In this document: in pieces, positions 51,870 through 63,914 of the stretch
How positions within the stretch are numbered: position 1 is the stretch's first letter
How the letters are laid out: each line of letters opens with the position of its first letter
Assembly (NCBI GenBank): GCA_907163345.1
Contig: CAJQUN010000154.1
Span: 620,001 to 684,000 of the forward strand
Source: Haberlea rhodopensis
Lineage: Eukaryota; Streptophyta; Magnoliopsida; Lamiales; Gesneriaceae
Direction: 5' to 3'
Length of the DNA stretch: 64,000 bases
Notes under the pieces: model-generated
The model's database searches: none
What the model was told of the DNA's origin: nothing
The model's input: the letters and a program-made list of their open reading frames with translations, nothing else
Program-made: the position numbers and the translations under genes

Positions 51870-54618
51870 CTAGGCTCTTGTACCACAAACACCAGTTGGT
51901 CAAGGGCCAATGGAACATGTACTACTACCAGGAGAACTAACATTGACTTAGTTCTTAGGCTTTCAACCGCCTCGATTTGAAGGAACTGAATCTGGTGAGC
52001 AAGCTGAGGAATGGTTGGAGCGCATTGAACATATATTTTTATCAACTCCGTGTGCAAAATCAGCTTGGTTGAGATTGACTAAATTTCAATTGGCCAAGAA
52101 ATCACCGATGTGGTGGAAAGCAACAATAATGGAGTTGAGAGCTCAGGTACAAATTGTCGATTGTGATGTATTCCAAAGTCAATTCTTGAGCCAATATTTT
52201 TTTGCTACAGCGAGAAAGATGAAGGAATATGCGTTTACAAATTTGAAACAGGGTAATATGAAAGTTGTTGATTATGCTTTGCAGTATTCATCTTTGCTGA
52301 GGTATGAGCCACATATTGTTGCAGACACTACGGCAAAAATCAGACATTTCTTGCGGGGACTGAAGCCCGAGTTATTTGATCTGGTTATTTCTAATAATCA
52401 TATTTCCTTTGAAGGAGTTGACAGAAATTGAAATTGGAGCTTACTGAGAGGTGAGTCAATTTTAGAAACCGACTCCAGACAGTATGAAACCCATAGGGGA
52501 ATAGTTTAAACCACGAGAAGGTGCATCATCCTCAAGGTTCATTGGTAAAAAGTTTGATAATCGTAAATGTGGGGATAGATTCGGTAAAGGGCAGTCTTAG
52601 TGGAAAATGTTACAATTGTGGAGGGCCACATTTTAGAAGAGATTGTCCGAATAAAGATGGTTTGATTTGCTTTGGGTGTGGTATGATAGGCCACATTGTG
52701 AGAAATTGTCCTCAGGCTGGAGGGCAACAGAATAGAGGAAACGTTTCTGAAAGCACAGTACGACAGAGGCCGCAATTCATACCTCGTACAATTGGGGGAC
52801 AAATGGCAAGGCCGTCCCATGTTCAAGTGTATGCATTGAACAAGGAGCAAGCAGAGGCAGCTTCTGAAGACGTGATATCAGGTAAGTGTCATTCTTTACT
52901 TACCCTGCTTTGATGTTAATTGATATTGCTGCTTCTCATTCCTTTATTGCAAAACATTTTGTTGAGAAGTATCATATGTGCTCGTCCTCGCCGTTGATAC
53001 CTCTTTATGTCTCGACACCCACGGGGAAGAATTTTATGGTTGTGTATGTTGTGTGTGATTGTCCCATTCATTTTGAAGACAATATGTCACGAACAGATTT
53101 GATTATGTTGGACATGGATGATTTTGATTGTATCATCGGTATTGATATGTTGAGTAGATATCAAACTATTATTGATTGTTGTTAGAAAATGGTTTTTTTT
53201 TTTCAATCTGAACAAGAAGATCAGTGCATCATGGACAGGGTCTCGTTCAAAGATCCCATTGAAATCTGCCAGTAAAATGTCATGTTTGGTGGGACGTGAA
53301 CATGCGGGATATATAATATATGCTATTGATGTATATGAAAAGAAAGCAAATTTGAGTGTATTTCCAGATGAAATTCCGGGTTTTCAAGTCGTGAAGTTGA
53401 ATTTGAGATTGAGTTATTACCAGGGCTTTCTTCTATTTCTCGAGCCCTGTTTAGAATGGCACCAACAGAACTGAAAGAGTTAAATTTTCAATTGCAAGAT
53501 TTACTTAACAAGGGATACATACGATGTAGTGTATCGTATTAGGGTGCTCCAGTTATATTTGTGAAGAAAAAAGATGGATAAATACGGCTATGCATTGACT
53601 ATAGACAATTGAACAAGGTAACGATTAAGAATAAATATCCCCTCCCATGTATTGATGATTTGTTTGATCAGTTATAGGGATCCATAATCTATTCAAAGTT
53701 AGATCTATGGTCAGTATAACATCAGATATGAGTTAGGGAGGAAGATATATAGAAGACATCATTTAGAACGTGATATGAGCATTATGAGTTCTTATTGATG
53801 CCATTTGGAGTGACCAATGCTTCAGCTGTCTTCATGAGCTTGATGAATCGGGTATTTCATGCTTACCTTGACCAATTTGTGACTGTTATTGATGATATAC
53901 TGATATACTCTAGGAGTATGGAGGAATATGTTCAACATTTGTGAACAGTATTGCAGACTCTTCGCGATAATCAATTGTATGCTAAGTTTAGTAAATGTGG
54001 TTTGGTTGAATAAGGTAGTATTCCTTGGTCATGTGATCTTCAAGGATGGAATATCAGTAGATCCAAGAAAAGTGGAGGGAGTATTGAATTGGTCTGCTCC
54101 TACTTCTGTGCCAGTGATCCGTAGTTTTCTGGGTTTAGCAGGGTACTATCGACGTTTTGTTGAAGGATTTCCGAAGATTGCTAAACCATTGACACACTTG
54201 ACACAGAAAGGAGTACCTTTTGTAGGTTTTAGGCTTGTGAGCAAAGCTTTCAGGAGTTGAAACATCGGTTGACATCTGCTCCAGTATTGGCAATTCCTTC
54301 AGAGCATGGAAAGTTTGCCTTATATATTGATGCCTCATTGAATGTGTTACGCTGTGTATTGATGCAAGACAAGCATGTAGTGGCATATGCTTCAAGATAG
54401 TTGAAACCTCATTAGATTAGATAACCAGTAGATGACTTAGAACTTGCTGCCATAATCTTTGCCTTGAAGATTTGGAGACATTACTTATATGGTACATCTT
54501 TTACCATATATACGGATCATAAAAGTTTAAAGTTTTTATTCACCCAGGCGGAGTTGAATATGAGACGAAGAAGATGGATGGTTCTTCTGAAAGATTATGA
54601 TTGTGAGATTGAATACTG
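51870..54618 (+). mobile_element. Old, degenerate Tekay-like gypsy copy (gag to RNase H)
   Basis: The same protein order and wording as Tekay-1 but with many stops and indels. Gag core FEGTESGEQAEEWLERIEHI and KQGNMKVVDYALQYSSL (52015-52431). Two knuckles CYNCGGPHFRRDC and CFGCGMIGHIVRNC (52521-52913). Protease with DIAASHSFIAKHF (catalytic DTG changed to DIA). RT from about 53450 with the IDDILIYSR site near 53890, SFLGLAGYYRRFVEGFPK (53928-54260) and RNase H to DCEIEY at 54616. LTRs are absent: the left side ends at the LINE and the right side is cut by LTR element X. It is the most decayed gypsy copy in the window. Confidence 0.88.
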
Positions 54619-55113
54619 ATGTGTCTAGAAATAGACACGGTTTTATGCGCTTAATTGTCAATGATTGGGAATGAATTAATTGTTAACTTGATGTTTATAG
54701 TTCTAATCATACATTTGGTAATATGTAGGAAAATGTGAAGAAATCGAGCTAAAATGATGGAAGAAGGAAGAAAGATGAAGAAAAGAGGAAAAACCATAAT
54801 CCAAGACACATGTCACTCCTTTCTACTCAATTTTATTCATGTTCGAGACTTATTTTGGGAGTGATCAACATAAATTTGTAGAACTTTCAGTTATGTACGT
54901 GTGGACAACTAATTCGCTTAATTTGGAGATCGTATGAAGAAGTTATGACAAATGCAAGTCGATCGCCAAAAGCTGAAAAGTGAGCAGAAAACATTCTGGT
55001 TTGGTCGATCGATCGAGCAGAATGCTCGATCAATCGAGCAAGGCTGAAAAATGAGCGAAAATGTTACTGTCCAGCTCGATCGGTTGGCCCCTTTTTCTCG
55101 ATCGATCTCCCGG
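54619..55113 (+). mobile_element. LTR element X, left part (unclassified gypsy-like LTR)
   Basis: It starts TGATGTGTCTAGAAATAGACACGG with a small stem (TGTCTA/TAGACA) inside the RNase H of the old Tekay copy. It continues after Tekay-2 at 63915 to the end of the window. Some words (GAGCTAAAATGATGGAAGAAGG) resemble the Athila LTR, so a non-chromovirus Ty3 origin is likely. CGATCGATCG-type sites start at 54956, 55006, 55027, 55077 and 55099 (steps 50, 21, 50, 22), within a roughly 71-bp repeat (GCTGAAAA.TGAGC). Confidence 0.65.
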
Positions 55114-55654
55114 TGTAGGGTCTTCCTACCTTAAAATCATCATAATCACGTATTATGGACTAAACATGCATTAATAACATCTTAGGTTTCGGTTGTAGCT
55201 TTGAGCTAATAGAATTACAGGCCAAAAATAAATTTCAAAACTTAATAATTACATTCCCAAAAACGAATGCTAACATTATAGGTTTACACTACTCATAGAG
55301 TAGAGACTATCAAAATCATGTATCCTATATTCTTTCATGCTCCTTTTAGCTCACTGCCTCAACCCGACCCTTAGCCCTTCAGTCCAAAAGTGTACCTACA
55401 GGAACAACCCATCATGAGCATGTACATCATTACTTAACATCATAAGGTAATGGCATATAAATAAATGCATGAAAATAATCGTAACATATACTTCCTGGTT
55501 AATCGCATTAACCCACTTTGGTTGTCCCTGTTTCATAGTCATGCATATAATCATTAGTTCTTGACATAAATGATTAAAATCATACTTCACATATATGTTC
55601 ATAATCAACAATGTTATTTATAAATGGGGATGTTTCTGGTCTTGTTATGTCCGA

Positions 55655-55790
55655 GGAACAATTGGCCCCCTCGCTTCAACATATAGCGGTATTGTGATAC
55701 CCCTCGCTACAACTTGATAGCGGATGTATCTCCTCGCTAGCTATGTCAGCGGTAAGTACCTTCCTCGCTTTCCCATAACAACTACCAGAA
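55655..55790 (-). repeat. Hairpin block framed by AGCGAGG/CCGCT in Tekay-2 LTR
   Basis: On the minus strand, units start AGCGAGG and end CCGCT. TAGCG/CGCTA arms surround inner complementary arms that differ by unit: GGTA/TACC, GAT/ATC and GGTAT/ATACC. Three clear units and one weaker unit are seen. The block lies where Tekay-1 has its TAAGAYG hairpins but has unrelated sequence. The other LTR has it at about 62425-62560. Confidence 0.65.
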
Positions 55791-56242
55791 CACTCTACCA
55801 TTCTCAATAACATAGTCAAACATACATCATCATCATCATATCATAAACATCATCATCTTGTAAACATCATCATCTTGTAAACATCCTCATCTTATAAACA
55901 TCATCACTTATCATAAACGTCCTCATAAACATCATATCATCTTTAGTCATCATAAACATCATCATCATAAACTTACTTATCATTATCATCATCATAAACA
56001 TCGTAAATACTTATGCAATCATTGCGTAGTCATAGTATAGGAATGTGTTTTACCGTCCGATGCCCGTACGGTTCTTACGTACCATAATTCCAAAAGTGGA
56101 GAAGTTGGAGAACTTTATCTCCTTGAAGTTGTGGGTACCTGTGATGGTTCTACACAACCATACAAATCGATATTAGAAGCTAATTATAGTCCAATATCCA
56201 AATATCCCACAAAATAGTCAAAAACACCAATTTTACATCTGG

Positions 56243-56449
56243 CGATCGATCGCCGCCCAGGCCCGATCGATCGCGAGATCATACTGGACGATACTGAAAA
56301 TTTCAGCCCTTGGCGATCGATCGCCAATTTTGGCGCGATCGATCGCCAGCCTCGCCGATCGATCGCCCAAATGTGGCGATCGATCGCCAAATGTTACTGG
56401 CGCCTACTGGTTGCGCTCGATCGATCGCCAAAAAATGGGCGATCGATCG
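56243..56449. promoter_or_regulatory. Array of eight CGATCGATCG palindromes in Tekay-2 3' LTR
   Basis: Starts at 56243, 56264, 56314, 56336, 56356, 56377, 56418 and 56440. The steps are 21, 50, 22, 20, 21, 41 and 22 bp, the Tekay-1 pattern read backwards, as expected for the opposite orientation. The DNA between the sites is largely different from Tekay-1. The 5' LTR copy (about 63052-63239) has lost one site and mutated others (CGATCGATTG). Confidence 0.75.
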
Positions 56450-57122
56450 CCGCTGCCTGTGCGCGGAAAAACACCATTGTTGCATTACATTTTCTTTCTC
56501 ATCTTCACCAACACTTACACCAACAAACCAATAACATAAAAACACTTCAAACCTTCATTTTACATCATTAAACAACTAAAAATCCTACACCCATCCAAAA
56601 ATCACACCAACCCAAAATAAACCCATTTCAAAATCAAACCAAACATCATAAAAACTTTAGGAAGGGTTCCATACCTCTTAAAGACTCCAAATCCTACAAT
56701 AAATGTCATAAACAAAGGTTTTGTGAAGATTTCTCCTTCCACTTTATGCCAAAATCGAAAATAGCAAATGGGTGAGGGTTGGGGATGAATTTGGGGATTT
56801 AAAAGAGTGGAGGGTAAAGTGAATAAAGTGGGGGGTATAGTGGGGTATGGGTTTTAAAGGCTAATGAAATTGTACCCCAACAATTAACATGATGTATAAA
56901 ATACCCCAACATGGTATTTTAAAAGCATTTTACAAAATGCAACAAACTTCCACTAAATTCATATCTTCCTCATAATTAACAACCAATACAATTTAATCAT
57001 GTTAATACCTCATTTCCCAACATGATAATTAATTTCCAACACATAAATCAATTATCAACATAATTCATCATATAAACATAATTAATGCCCAGATTGTAAT
57101 TAATTAATTTTGGGGCATCACA

Positions 57123-57145
57123 ATACTCCCCTACTTATAAGATTT
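57123..57145 (-). other. Tekay-2 polypurine tract
   Basis: On the minus strand AAGTAGGGGAGTAT directly precedes the 3' LTR, as in Tekay-1. The CGAAAT stem-loop next to it has decayed (TTCGAGGAAATC). Confidence 0.85.
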
Positions 57146-57179
57146 CCTCGAAAACGCATGCACTTACCCCAAAAGGAAA

Positions 57180-60100
57180 CTAACATAATAACATACCAGA
57201 AAATAGTTCCAGGTAATGATGCACCATATGCCGTTCCGTCTCCCACGTAGCCTCCTCGACACCCCGACGATCCCACTGAACTTTGACCATCGTTATAACC
57301 TTGCTTCGTAATCTGCGATCCTCACGATCCAGAATTCTGACCGGTCGTTCTACGTAGGATACATCTGAGTCCAACTGCACTTCAGTATGCTGTAATACAT
57401 GAGACGGGTCTGGCTCATACTTCCGCAACATAGAGACGTGAAAAACATCATGAATCCCAGATAAAGACGGCGGTAGAGCCAAACGGTAGGCCAAAGTACC
57501 GATACGCTGCAATACTTCATATGGCCCAACATACCTCGGAGATAACTTCCCCCGCATTCCAAAACGAACCACACCCCTGAAGGGTGAGATTTTCAAGAAG
57601 ACCTTGTTACTGGAATTCTAGCGGTCGTCGTCGCTTATTGGCATAGGCTGCTTGCCTATCCTGGGCCGCTTTCATCTTCTGGCGTATCAACTTAATATTT
57701 CCTTCCATATCTCTAATCATATCCGGTCCTCCGACCTCTTTACCAGTCAAGTCCTCCCAATACAGCGGTGACCTACAGCGTCGACCATAAAGAGCTACAA
57801 AAGGGGTCATTTGAATGCTCGTCTGATAGCTGTTATTATACGAGAACTCTACTAGTGGTAATGAATCTTGCCACGGAGTATCAAACTCCAATACACATGC
57901 CCTCAGCATATCTTCGAGCGTCTGTATAGTACGCTCCGTCTGGCCGTCTGTCTGAGGGTGATAAGTTGTACTCAGTCTCACCTCTGTGCCCAAAGCTGTC
58001 TGGAGACCCTCCCAGAAATGTGAAGTAAACCTTGGATCTCTGTCAGACACAATCGAGACTGGAACCCCATGCAACCTCACCACATCCCGTACATATAATT
58101 GGGCCATCTTTAGATATGTGAAAGTCATACAGTAGGGGATGAAATGAGCTACCTTCGTCAGCCTATCCACGATCACCCAGATTGCATCAAATCCAGAGGC
58201 CGTCCTCGGCAAGTGGGTCACGAAGTCCATAGATATGTGTTCCCACTTCCATTCTGGTACCTCTAAATTCTTCAGTTCGCCACCAGGCCTCTGCCTCTCC
58301 GCTTTTACTTGCTGACAAATCAAGCACTTCTTGACAAAGGTGATGACGTATCTTTTCATCCGTCTCCACCAAAACTGGTCGCATAAGTCCTTGTACATCT
58401 TTCTTCCACCTGGATGTATGCTAAATCTGCTGCTATGAGCACGGTGTAAGATCCCTTGACGCAACTCGGGTGCCCTCGGCACTACCCAACGGTTACCAAG
58501 TCTCAAGGAACCATCTTCTGCCACTCTGAACTTTGATGGCTGTCCCTCAAGTACTATCGATGACCATCTCTGAACCTCATCATCCGACCTCTGGGCTTTC
58601 ACGATAGCCTCAAATATGCCTGGCTCAGCCAATAAGGCCGACACTCGCACCGGCGGTGTCCACATCGAAATCATAGCCCAGATGGCAATAAGAAGTCATC
58701 ATAGCTGATAAACTCATGGCATCCTCAGCAGTACTCTTCACCTTCCGACTTAAGGCGTCTGCTATCAAGTTTGCTTTACCAGGATGGTACTCAATCTCAC
58801 AATCATAATCCTTGAGTAAATCCATCCATCTTCTTTGACGCATATTCAATTCAGCCTGCGTGAACAAAAACTTCAGGCTCTTATGGTCTGAATAGATGGT
58901 AAACGTCGTACCATACAGGTAATACCTCCAAGTCTTCAAGGCAAAAATGATGGCCGCCAGTTCCAGATCATGAACTGGGTATCTGGTCTCATGAGGCTTC
59001 AACTGCCTCGAAGCATAAGCCACAACGTGCTTATCCTGCATCAATACACAGCCCAAACCCTGAGTGATGCATCCGTATACAAGGCAAACCTCTTATTCTC
59101 AGAAGGAATCACAAATACAGGTGCCGTAGTCAAATGACGCTTCAATTCTTGGAAGCTTTCCTCACAAGCTTCGGACCAATAGAACGAGACTCCTTTCTGA
59201 GTCAGCTGTGTCAACGGCTTAGCGATCTTAGAGAATCCCTCGACGAAACGTCGGTAATAACCCGCTAAACCCAGGAAGCTCCGTATCTCGGGCACAGAAG
59301 TGGGTGCAGCCCACTCCATCACAGCTTCAACCTTCTTGGGATCTACAGATATCCCGCTGCTAGATATAACATGACCCAAGAACACTACACTGCTCAACCA
59401 GAACTCGAACTTGCTGAGCTTTGCATATAACTGATGATCCCTAAGGATCTGGAGTACTGTCCTCAAGTGCTTCACGTGTTCCTCTTCGGTCCGGGAGTAA
59501 ATGAGTATATCGTCAATGAAAACAATGACGAACTGATCCAAATACGGTTGGAACACCCTGTTCACCAGGCTCATAAAAACAGCTGGGGCATTCGTCACCC
59601 CAAAAGCATGACTAAGAATTCATAGTGCTCATACCTAGTCCTGAAAGCTGTCTTCTAAACATCTTCTTCCCTTACTCGAATCTGATGATACCCCGACCTC
59701 AGATCGATCTTACTGTAGAGCTTCGTAACCTGCAACTGGTCAAACAAATCATCGATCCTCGGAAGTGGATACTTATTCTTTACTATGGCTTTGTTCAGTT
59801 GTCTGTAATCGATGCACAGCCGCATCAAACCATCTTTCTTCTTGACAAATAGGACTGGTGCACCCCAGGGCGATACGCTAGGGCGTATGTAACCCTTATC
59901 AAGGAGCTCTTGCAACTGAACCTTCAACTCCCTTAACTCCGCTGGTGCCATCCTATACGGGGCACGAGAAATGGCAGACATCCCCGATAGTAACTCAATC
60001 CCAAACTCGACCTCTCTCATCGGTGGGAATCCGGGAATCTCCTCCGGAAAAACATCAGCAAATTCCGCCACTACGGGCACATCTTCGACCTTTAAGTCTT

Positions 60101-60398
60101 CTTTCTTTTCTGTAACATCGATAGCATAGATGAGATATCCCGTATGGCCTCGTTCCAACCACTGTGCCATCTTGACAGCAGATATCAACGGGACCTTGAA
60201 TGGGAACCATCCCCATAGAATGTCCACTGGACTCCCATATCAGACCTGAATCGGACAGTCATCTGCCTGCAGTTCACAACTGCCTGATATCTGTTCAGAA
60301 CATCAATGCCCACAATGCAGTCAAAGTCTGACATTCCCAGAACAATCAAATCTGACCTTAGCTCATTACCCTCAAAATAAATGAGGCCGTCATAGAAA
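57180..60398 (-). pseudogene. pol: Tekay-2 pol: PR to chromodomain, frameshifted
   Basis: Pieces read downward. PR/RT start 59655-60227 (PVVAEFADVFPEEIPGFPP, LCIDYRQLNK), ended by a CAG-to-TAG nonsense change after REEDV. RT 59041-59598 with VFIDDILIYS, then RNase H 58625-59056 (YASRQLKPHETRYPVHDLEL). Integrase 57607-58674 with CLICQQVKAE, MDFVTHLP, SDRDPRF and HPQTDGQTERT. GPY module and chromodomain 57180-57596 (VQWDRRGVEEATWE). Indels of 1-2 nt lie near 60200, 59590, 59060, 58660 and 57605. The closest match in the window is Tekay-1 pol. Confidence 0.92.
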
Positions 60399-61679
60399 TC
60401 CGATCAGTAATCAAACTTCTTCCAGCGGGTGTCGAGACTATAAGAGGCGTGGGCGACAGAGAAGTGCATATGTGGTGCCTTTCCACAAAACATGTCAACA
60501 CAAAAGAGTGTGACACACCTGTGTCTATCAATATAAAAGCAGGGTGCGTAAATAAAAGACACGTACCCGCTACCACTTCTTCCGGAGCTATTGTAGCCTG
60601 CTCCCTTGTCAAAGCATAAACTTGCCCCTGAGGTGGCCCCATAGGCCGACCTCCATACTGCCTCGGTATAAACGGTGGCCTGTGCTGTACTGCTCTGTCC
60701 GCAGGCCTCCCCGTAGAGTTCTGTTGTCCCTCCCGATTGGAACATTGCAGAGCAAAGTGGCCCTTATTGCCACATACATAACAACCGACACAGTCTTTCG
60801 TCGAATGTGGTTGCCCACAAAGAGAGCACCAGACCCTCCCAAATCTGTCTCCTTGAGACTGTCCTCTTCCTGACGGGGCATCATTCCAACGGCTTCCTTT
60901 CCAACGATTCTCGGGCCTCTTACCACTGAACCTCAAAGCTGATGTGTTCCCCCTTGGCTTGAACTGATCACCCATCGGCTTCAAATTATCAAAAGTAGAT
61001 TTCTGAGGGGGTGCTGGAGGTGGCACGGCATCAGGATATGCACCAACTCCCAGTTCGGCTAGCTCCGCCCGTGAAAGGGCGTCATCAAAGCAAGCAGGGC
61101 CATAAGTAATCACCCTGTCATACATTTCAGGCCTCAAACCTTTCATGAAGTTCCTCATCTTTGCTTGAGTACTTGCGGCGATGTGAGGTACATATCTGAG
61201 CAAAGAACAGTAATGATGAGCATAATCTGACACCGGCATGTTACCTTGCTTGAGGTTAGTGAACTCATCTTCCTTAGCCTGTCGTGGAGCAGCTGAAAAG
61301 TAGCGGGTCAGAAACCGAGTCCTGAACAGTTTCCAATTTATTTCCTGATCCTGAGCCACTTGCTCTATCACTGTGGTCTTCCACCACATCAGCGCCTTCT
61401 TGGCCAATTGGAACTCCGCTAGCCTTATCCATGCTGACTTAGCACAAGGAGCTGCCACAAATATCTGTTCTATCCTCTCTAACCACTCCTCTGCAAGTTC
61501 CCCTGTCTCAGTTCCTTCGAACATTGGGGGTCGGTATGTCAAAAACTGAGCCAAACTTAGCTCCCCAGGTAGTAACTGTTGCTCAGAGGGTTCCTCGCCC
61601 AAGGGTGGCGGTGGTAGGGGATTGGTACGTCCAGCACTTGCATTAACACTGCATCACCCACTTCCACATTTGCTGCCAT
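60358..61679 (-). pseudogene. gag: Tekay-2 gag and start of protease
   Basis: The ancestral start is the ATG at 61679 (MAANVEVGDAV). A ~4-nt deletion near 61645 shifts the frame, so the long frame opens only from 61602 (MGEEPSEQQLLPGELSLAQF). The capsid core AEEWLERIEQIF and ALMWWKTT, a CCHC region (CSLCGQPHSTKDC, CYVCGNKGHFALQC) and GPPQGQVYALTREQ are all in one frame. They run directly into the protease active site IDTGVSHSF. Gag and PR are therefore fused in frame, which shows where Tekay-1 lost its two bases. The frame ends at 60358 after another indel near 60398. Confidence 0.9.
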
Positions 61680-61869
61680 GCTGCAAGACAAGGGTTAACA
61701 ACAATACCCAAAAGCAGTTCATACAATACATCGTTAGAAACCATAACATGTTAGTACAATAGTCATATTCTTCATATGCAACATACGCACAAAACATGTT
61801 TAAAAAGAAGCACATAGCCAACTTATTGCTAAGGCTACCCATCACTCATTCCCGGGTTTTCTAACCACT

Positions 61870-61881
61870 TCTCTGATACCA
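61870..61881 (-). other. Tekay-2 primer-binding site (tRNA-iMet)
   Basis: CTCTGATACCA on +, the complement of TGGTATCAGAG, with one changed base at the far end (T for G). It lies four bases from the 5' LTR. Confidence 0.85.
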
Positions 61882-61885
61882 CTAA

Positions 61886-63909
61886 TGTAGGGTCATCCTA
61901 CCTTAACATCATCATAATCACGTATTATGGACTAAACATGCATTAATAACATCTTAGGGTTCCGGTTGTAGCTTTGAGCTAATAGAATTACAGGCCAAAA
62001 ATAAATTTCAAAACTTAATAATTACATTCCCAAAAATGAATGCTAACATTATAGGTTTACACTACTCCTAGAGTAAAGACTATCAAAATCCGGTATCCTA
62101 TATTCTTTCATGCTCCGTTTAGCTCACTGCCTCAACCCGACCCTTAGCCCTTCAGTCCAAAAGTGTACCTACAGGAACAACCCATCATGAGCATGTACAT
62201 CATTACTTAACATCATAAGGTAATGTCATATAAATAAATGCATGAAAATAATCGTAACATATACTTCCTGGTTAATCGCATTAACCCACTTTGGTTGTCC
62301 CTGTTTCATAGTCATGCATATAATCATTAGTTATTGACATAAATGATTAAAATCATACTTCACATTTATGTTCATAATCAACAATGTTATTTAAAAATGG
62401 GGATGTTTCTGGTCTTGTTATGTCCGCGGAACAATTGGCCCCCTCACTTCGACATATAGCGGTACTGTGATACCCCTCGCTACACCTTGATAGCGGATGT
62501 ATCTCCTCGCTAGCTATGTCAGCAGTAAGTACCTTCCTCGCTTTCCCATAACAACTACCAGAACACTCTACCATTCTCAATAACATAGTCAAACATACAT
62601 CATCATCATCATATCATAAACATCATCATCTTTTAAACGTCATCATCTTGTAAACATCATCATCTTATAAACATCATCATCTTGTAAACATCCTCATCTT
62701 ATAAACATCATCATCTTATCATAAACGTTCTCATAAACATCATATCATCTTTACTCATCATAAACATCATCATCATAAACTTACTTTTCATAATCATCAT
62801 CATAAACATCGTAAATACTTATGCAATCATTGCGTAGTCATAGTATAGGAATGTGTTTTACCGTCCGATGCCCGTACGCTTCTTACGTACCTTAATTCCA
62901 AAAGTGGAGAAGTTGGAGAACTTTATCTCATTGAAGTTGTGGGTACCTGGGATGTTTCTACACAACCATACAAATCGATATTAGAAGCTAACTATAGTCC
63001 AATATCCAAAAATCCCACAAAATACTCAAAAACACCCATTTTTACATATCGCGATCGATCGCCGCCCAGGCCCGATCGATCGCGAGATCATACTGGACAA
63101 TACTGAAAATTTCAGCCCTTGGCGATCGATTGCCACTTTTGGCGCGATCGATCGCCCAAATGTGGCGATCGATCGCCAAATGTTACTAGCGCCTACTGGT
63201 TGCGCGCGATCGATCGCCAAAAACGGGCGATCGATCGTCGCTGCCTGTGCGCGGAAAAACACCATTGTTGCACTACATTTTCTTCCCCATCTTCACCAAC
63301 ACTTACACCAACAAACCAATAACATAAAAACACTTCAAACCTTCATTTTACATCATTAAACAACTAAAAATCCTACACCCATCCAAAAATGACACCAACT
63401 CAAAACAAACCCATTTCAAAATCAAACCAAACATCATAAAAACTTTAGGAAGGGTTCCATACCTCTTAAGGACTCCAAATCCTACAATAAATCTCACAAA
63501 CAAAGTTTTGTGAAGATTTCTCCTTCCACTTTATGCAAAAATCGAAAATAGCAAATGGGTTAGGGTTGGGGATGAATTTGGGGATTTAAAAGAGTGGAGA
63601 GTAAAGTGAATAAAGTGGGGGGTATAGTGGGGTATGGGTTTTAAAGGCTAATGAAATTGTACCCCAACAATTAACATGATGTATAAAATACTCCAACATG
63701 GTATTTTAAAAGCATTTTACAAAATGCAACAAACTTCCACTAAATTCATATCTTCCTCATAATTAACAACTAATACAATTAAATCATGTTAATACCTCAT
63801 TTCCCAACATGATAATTAATTTCCAACACATAAATCAATTATCAACATAATTCATCATATAAACATAATTAATGCCCAGATTGCAATTAATTAATTTCGG
63901 GGCATCACA
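61886..63909 (-). repeat. Tekay-2 5' LTR
   Basis: 2024 bp, with the same layout as 55114-57122. It has a longer CATCATC array, seven CGATCGATCG-type sites (about 63052-63239) and the hairpin block (about 62425-62560). Confidence 0.93.
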
Positions 63910-63914
63910 CCCGG

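Larger units (their letters stand above)
55114..57122 (-). repeat. Tekay-2 3' LTR
   Basis: 2009 bp. On + it holds in order a hairpin-rich block (about 55655-55790), the CATCATCATC array (about 55820-56000), the CGATCGATCG array (56243-56449) and the AT-rich end GGGGCATCACA. This is the mirror image of the Tekay-1 LTR order. Confidence 0.93.
55114..63909 (-). mobile_element. Ty3/gypsy chromovirus Tekay-2, complete but inactive
   Basis: Minus strand: 5' LTR 61886-63909, PBS 61870-61881, gag, pol, chromodomain, purine tract and 3' LTR 55114-57122. The target duplication CCCGG is at 55109-55113 and 63910-63914. It is the same family as Tekay-1 by protein sequence and LTR layout but a distinct subfamily. 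The two LTRs differ at many positions and by a lost motif unit, so it is clearly older than Tekay-1. Its coding region has at least seven frameshifts or stops. Confidence 0.93.
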
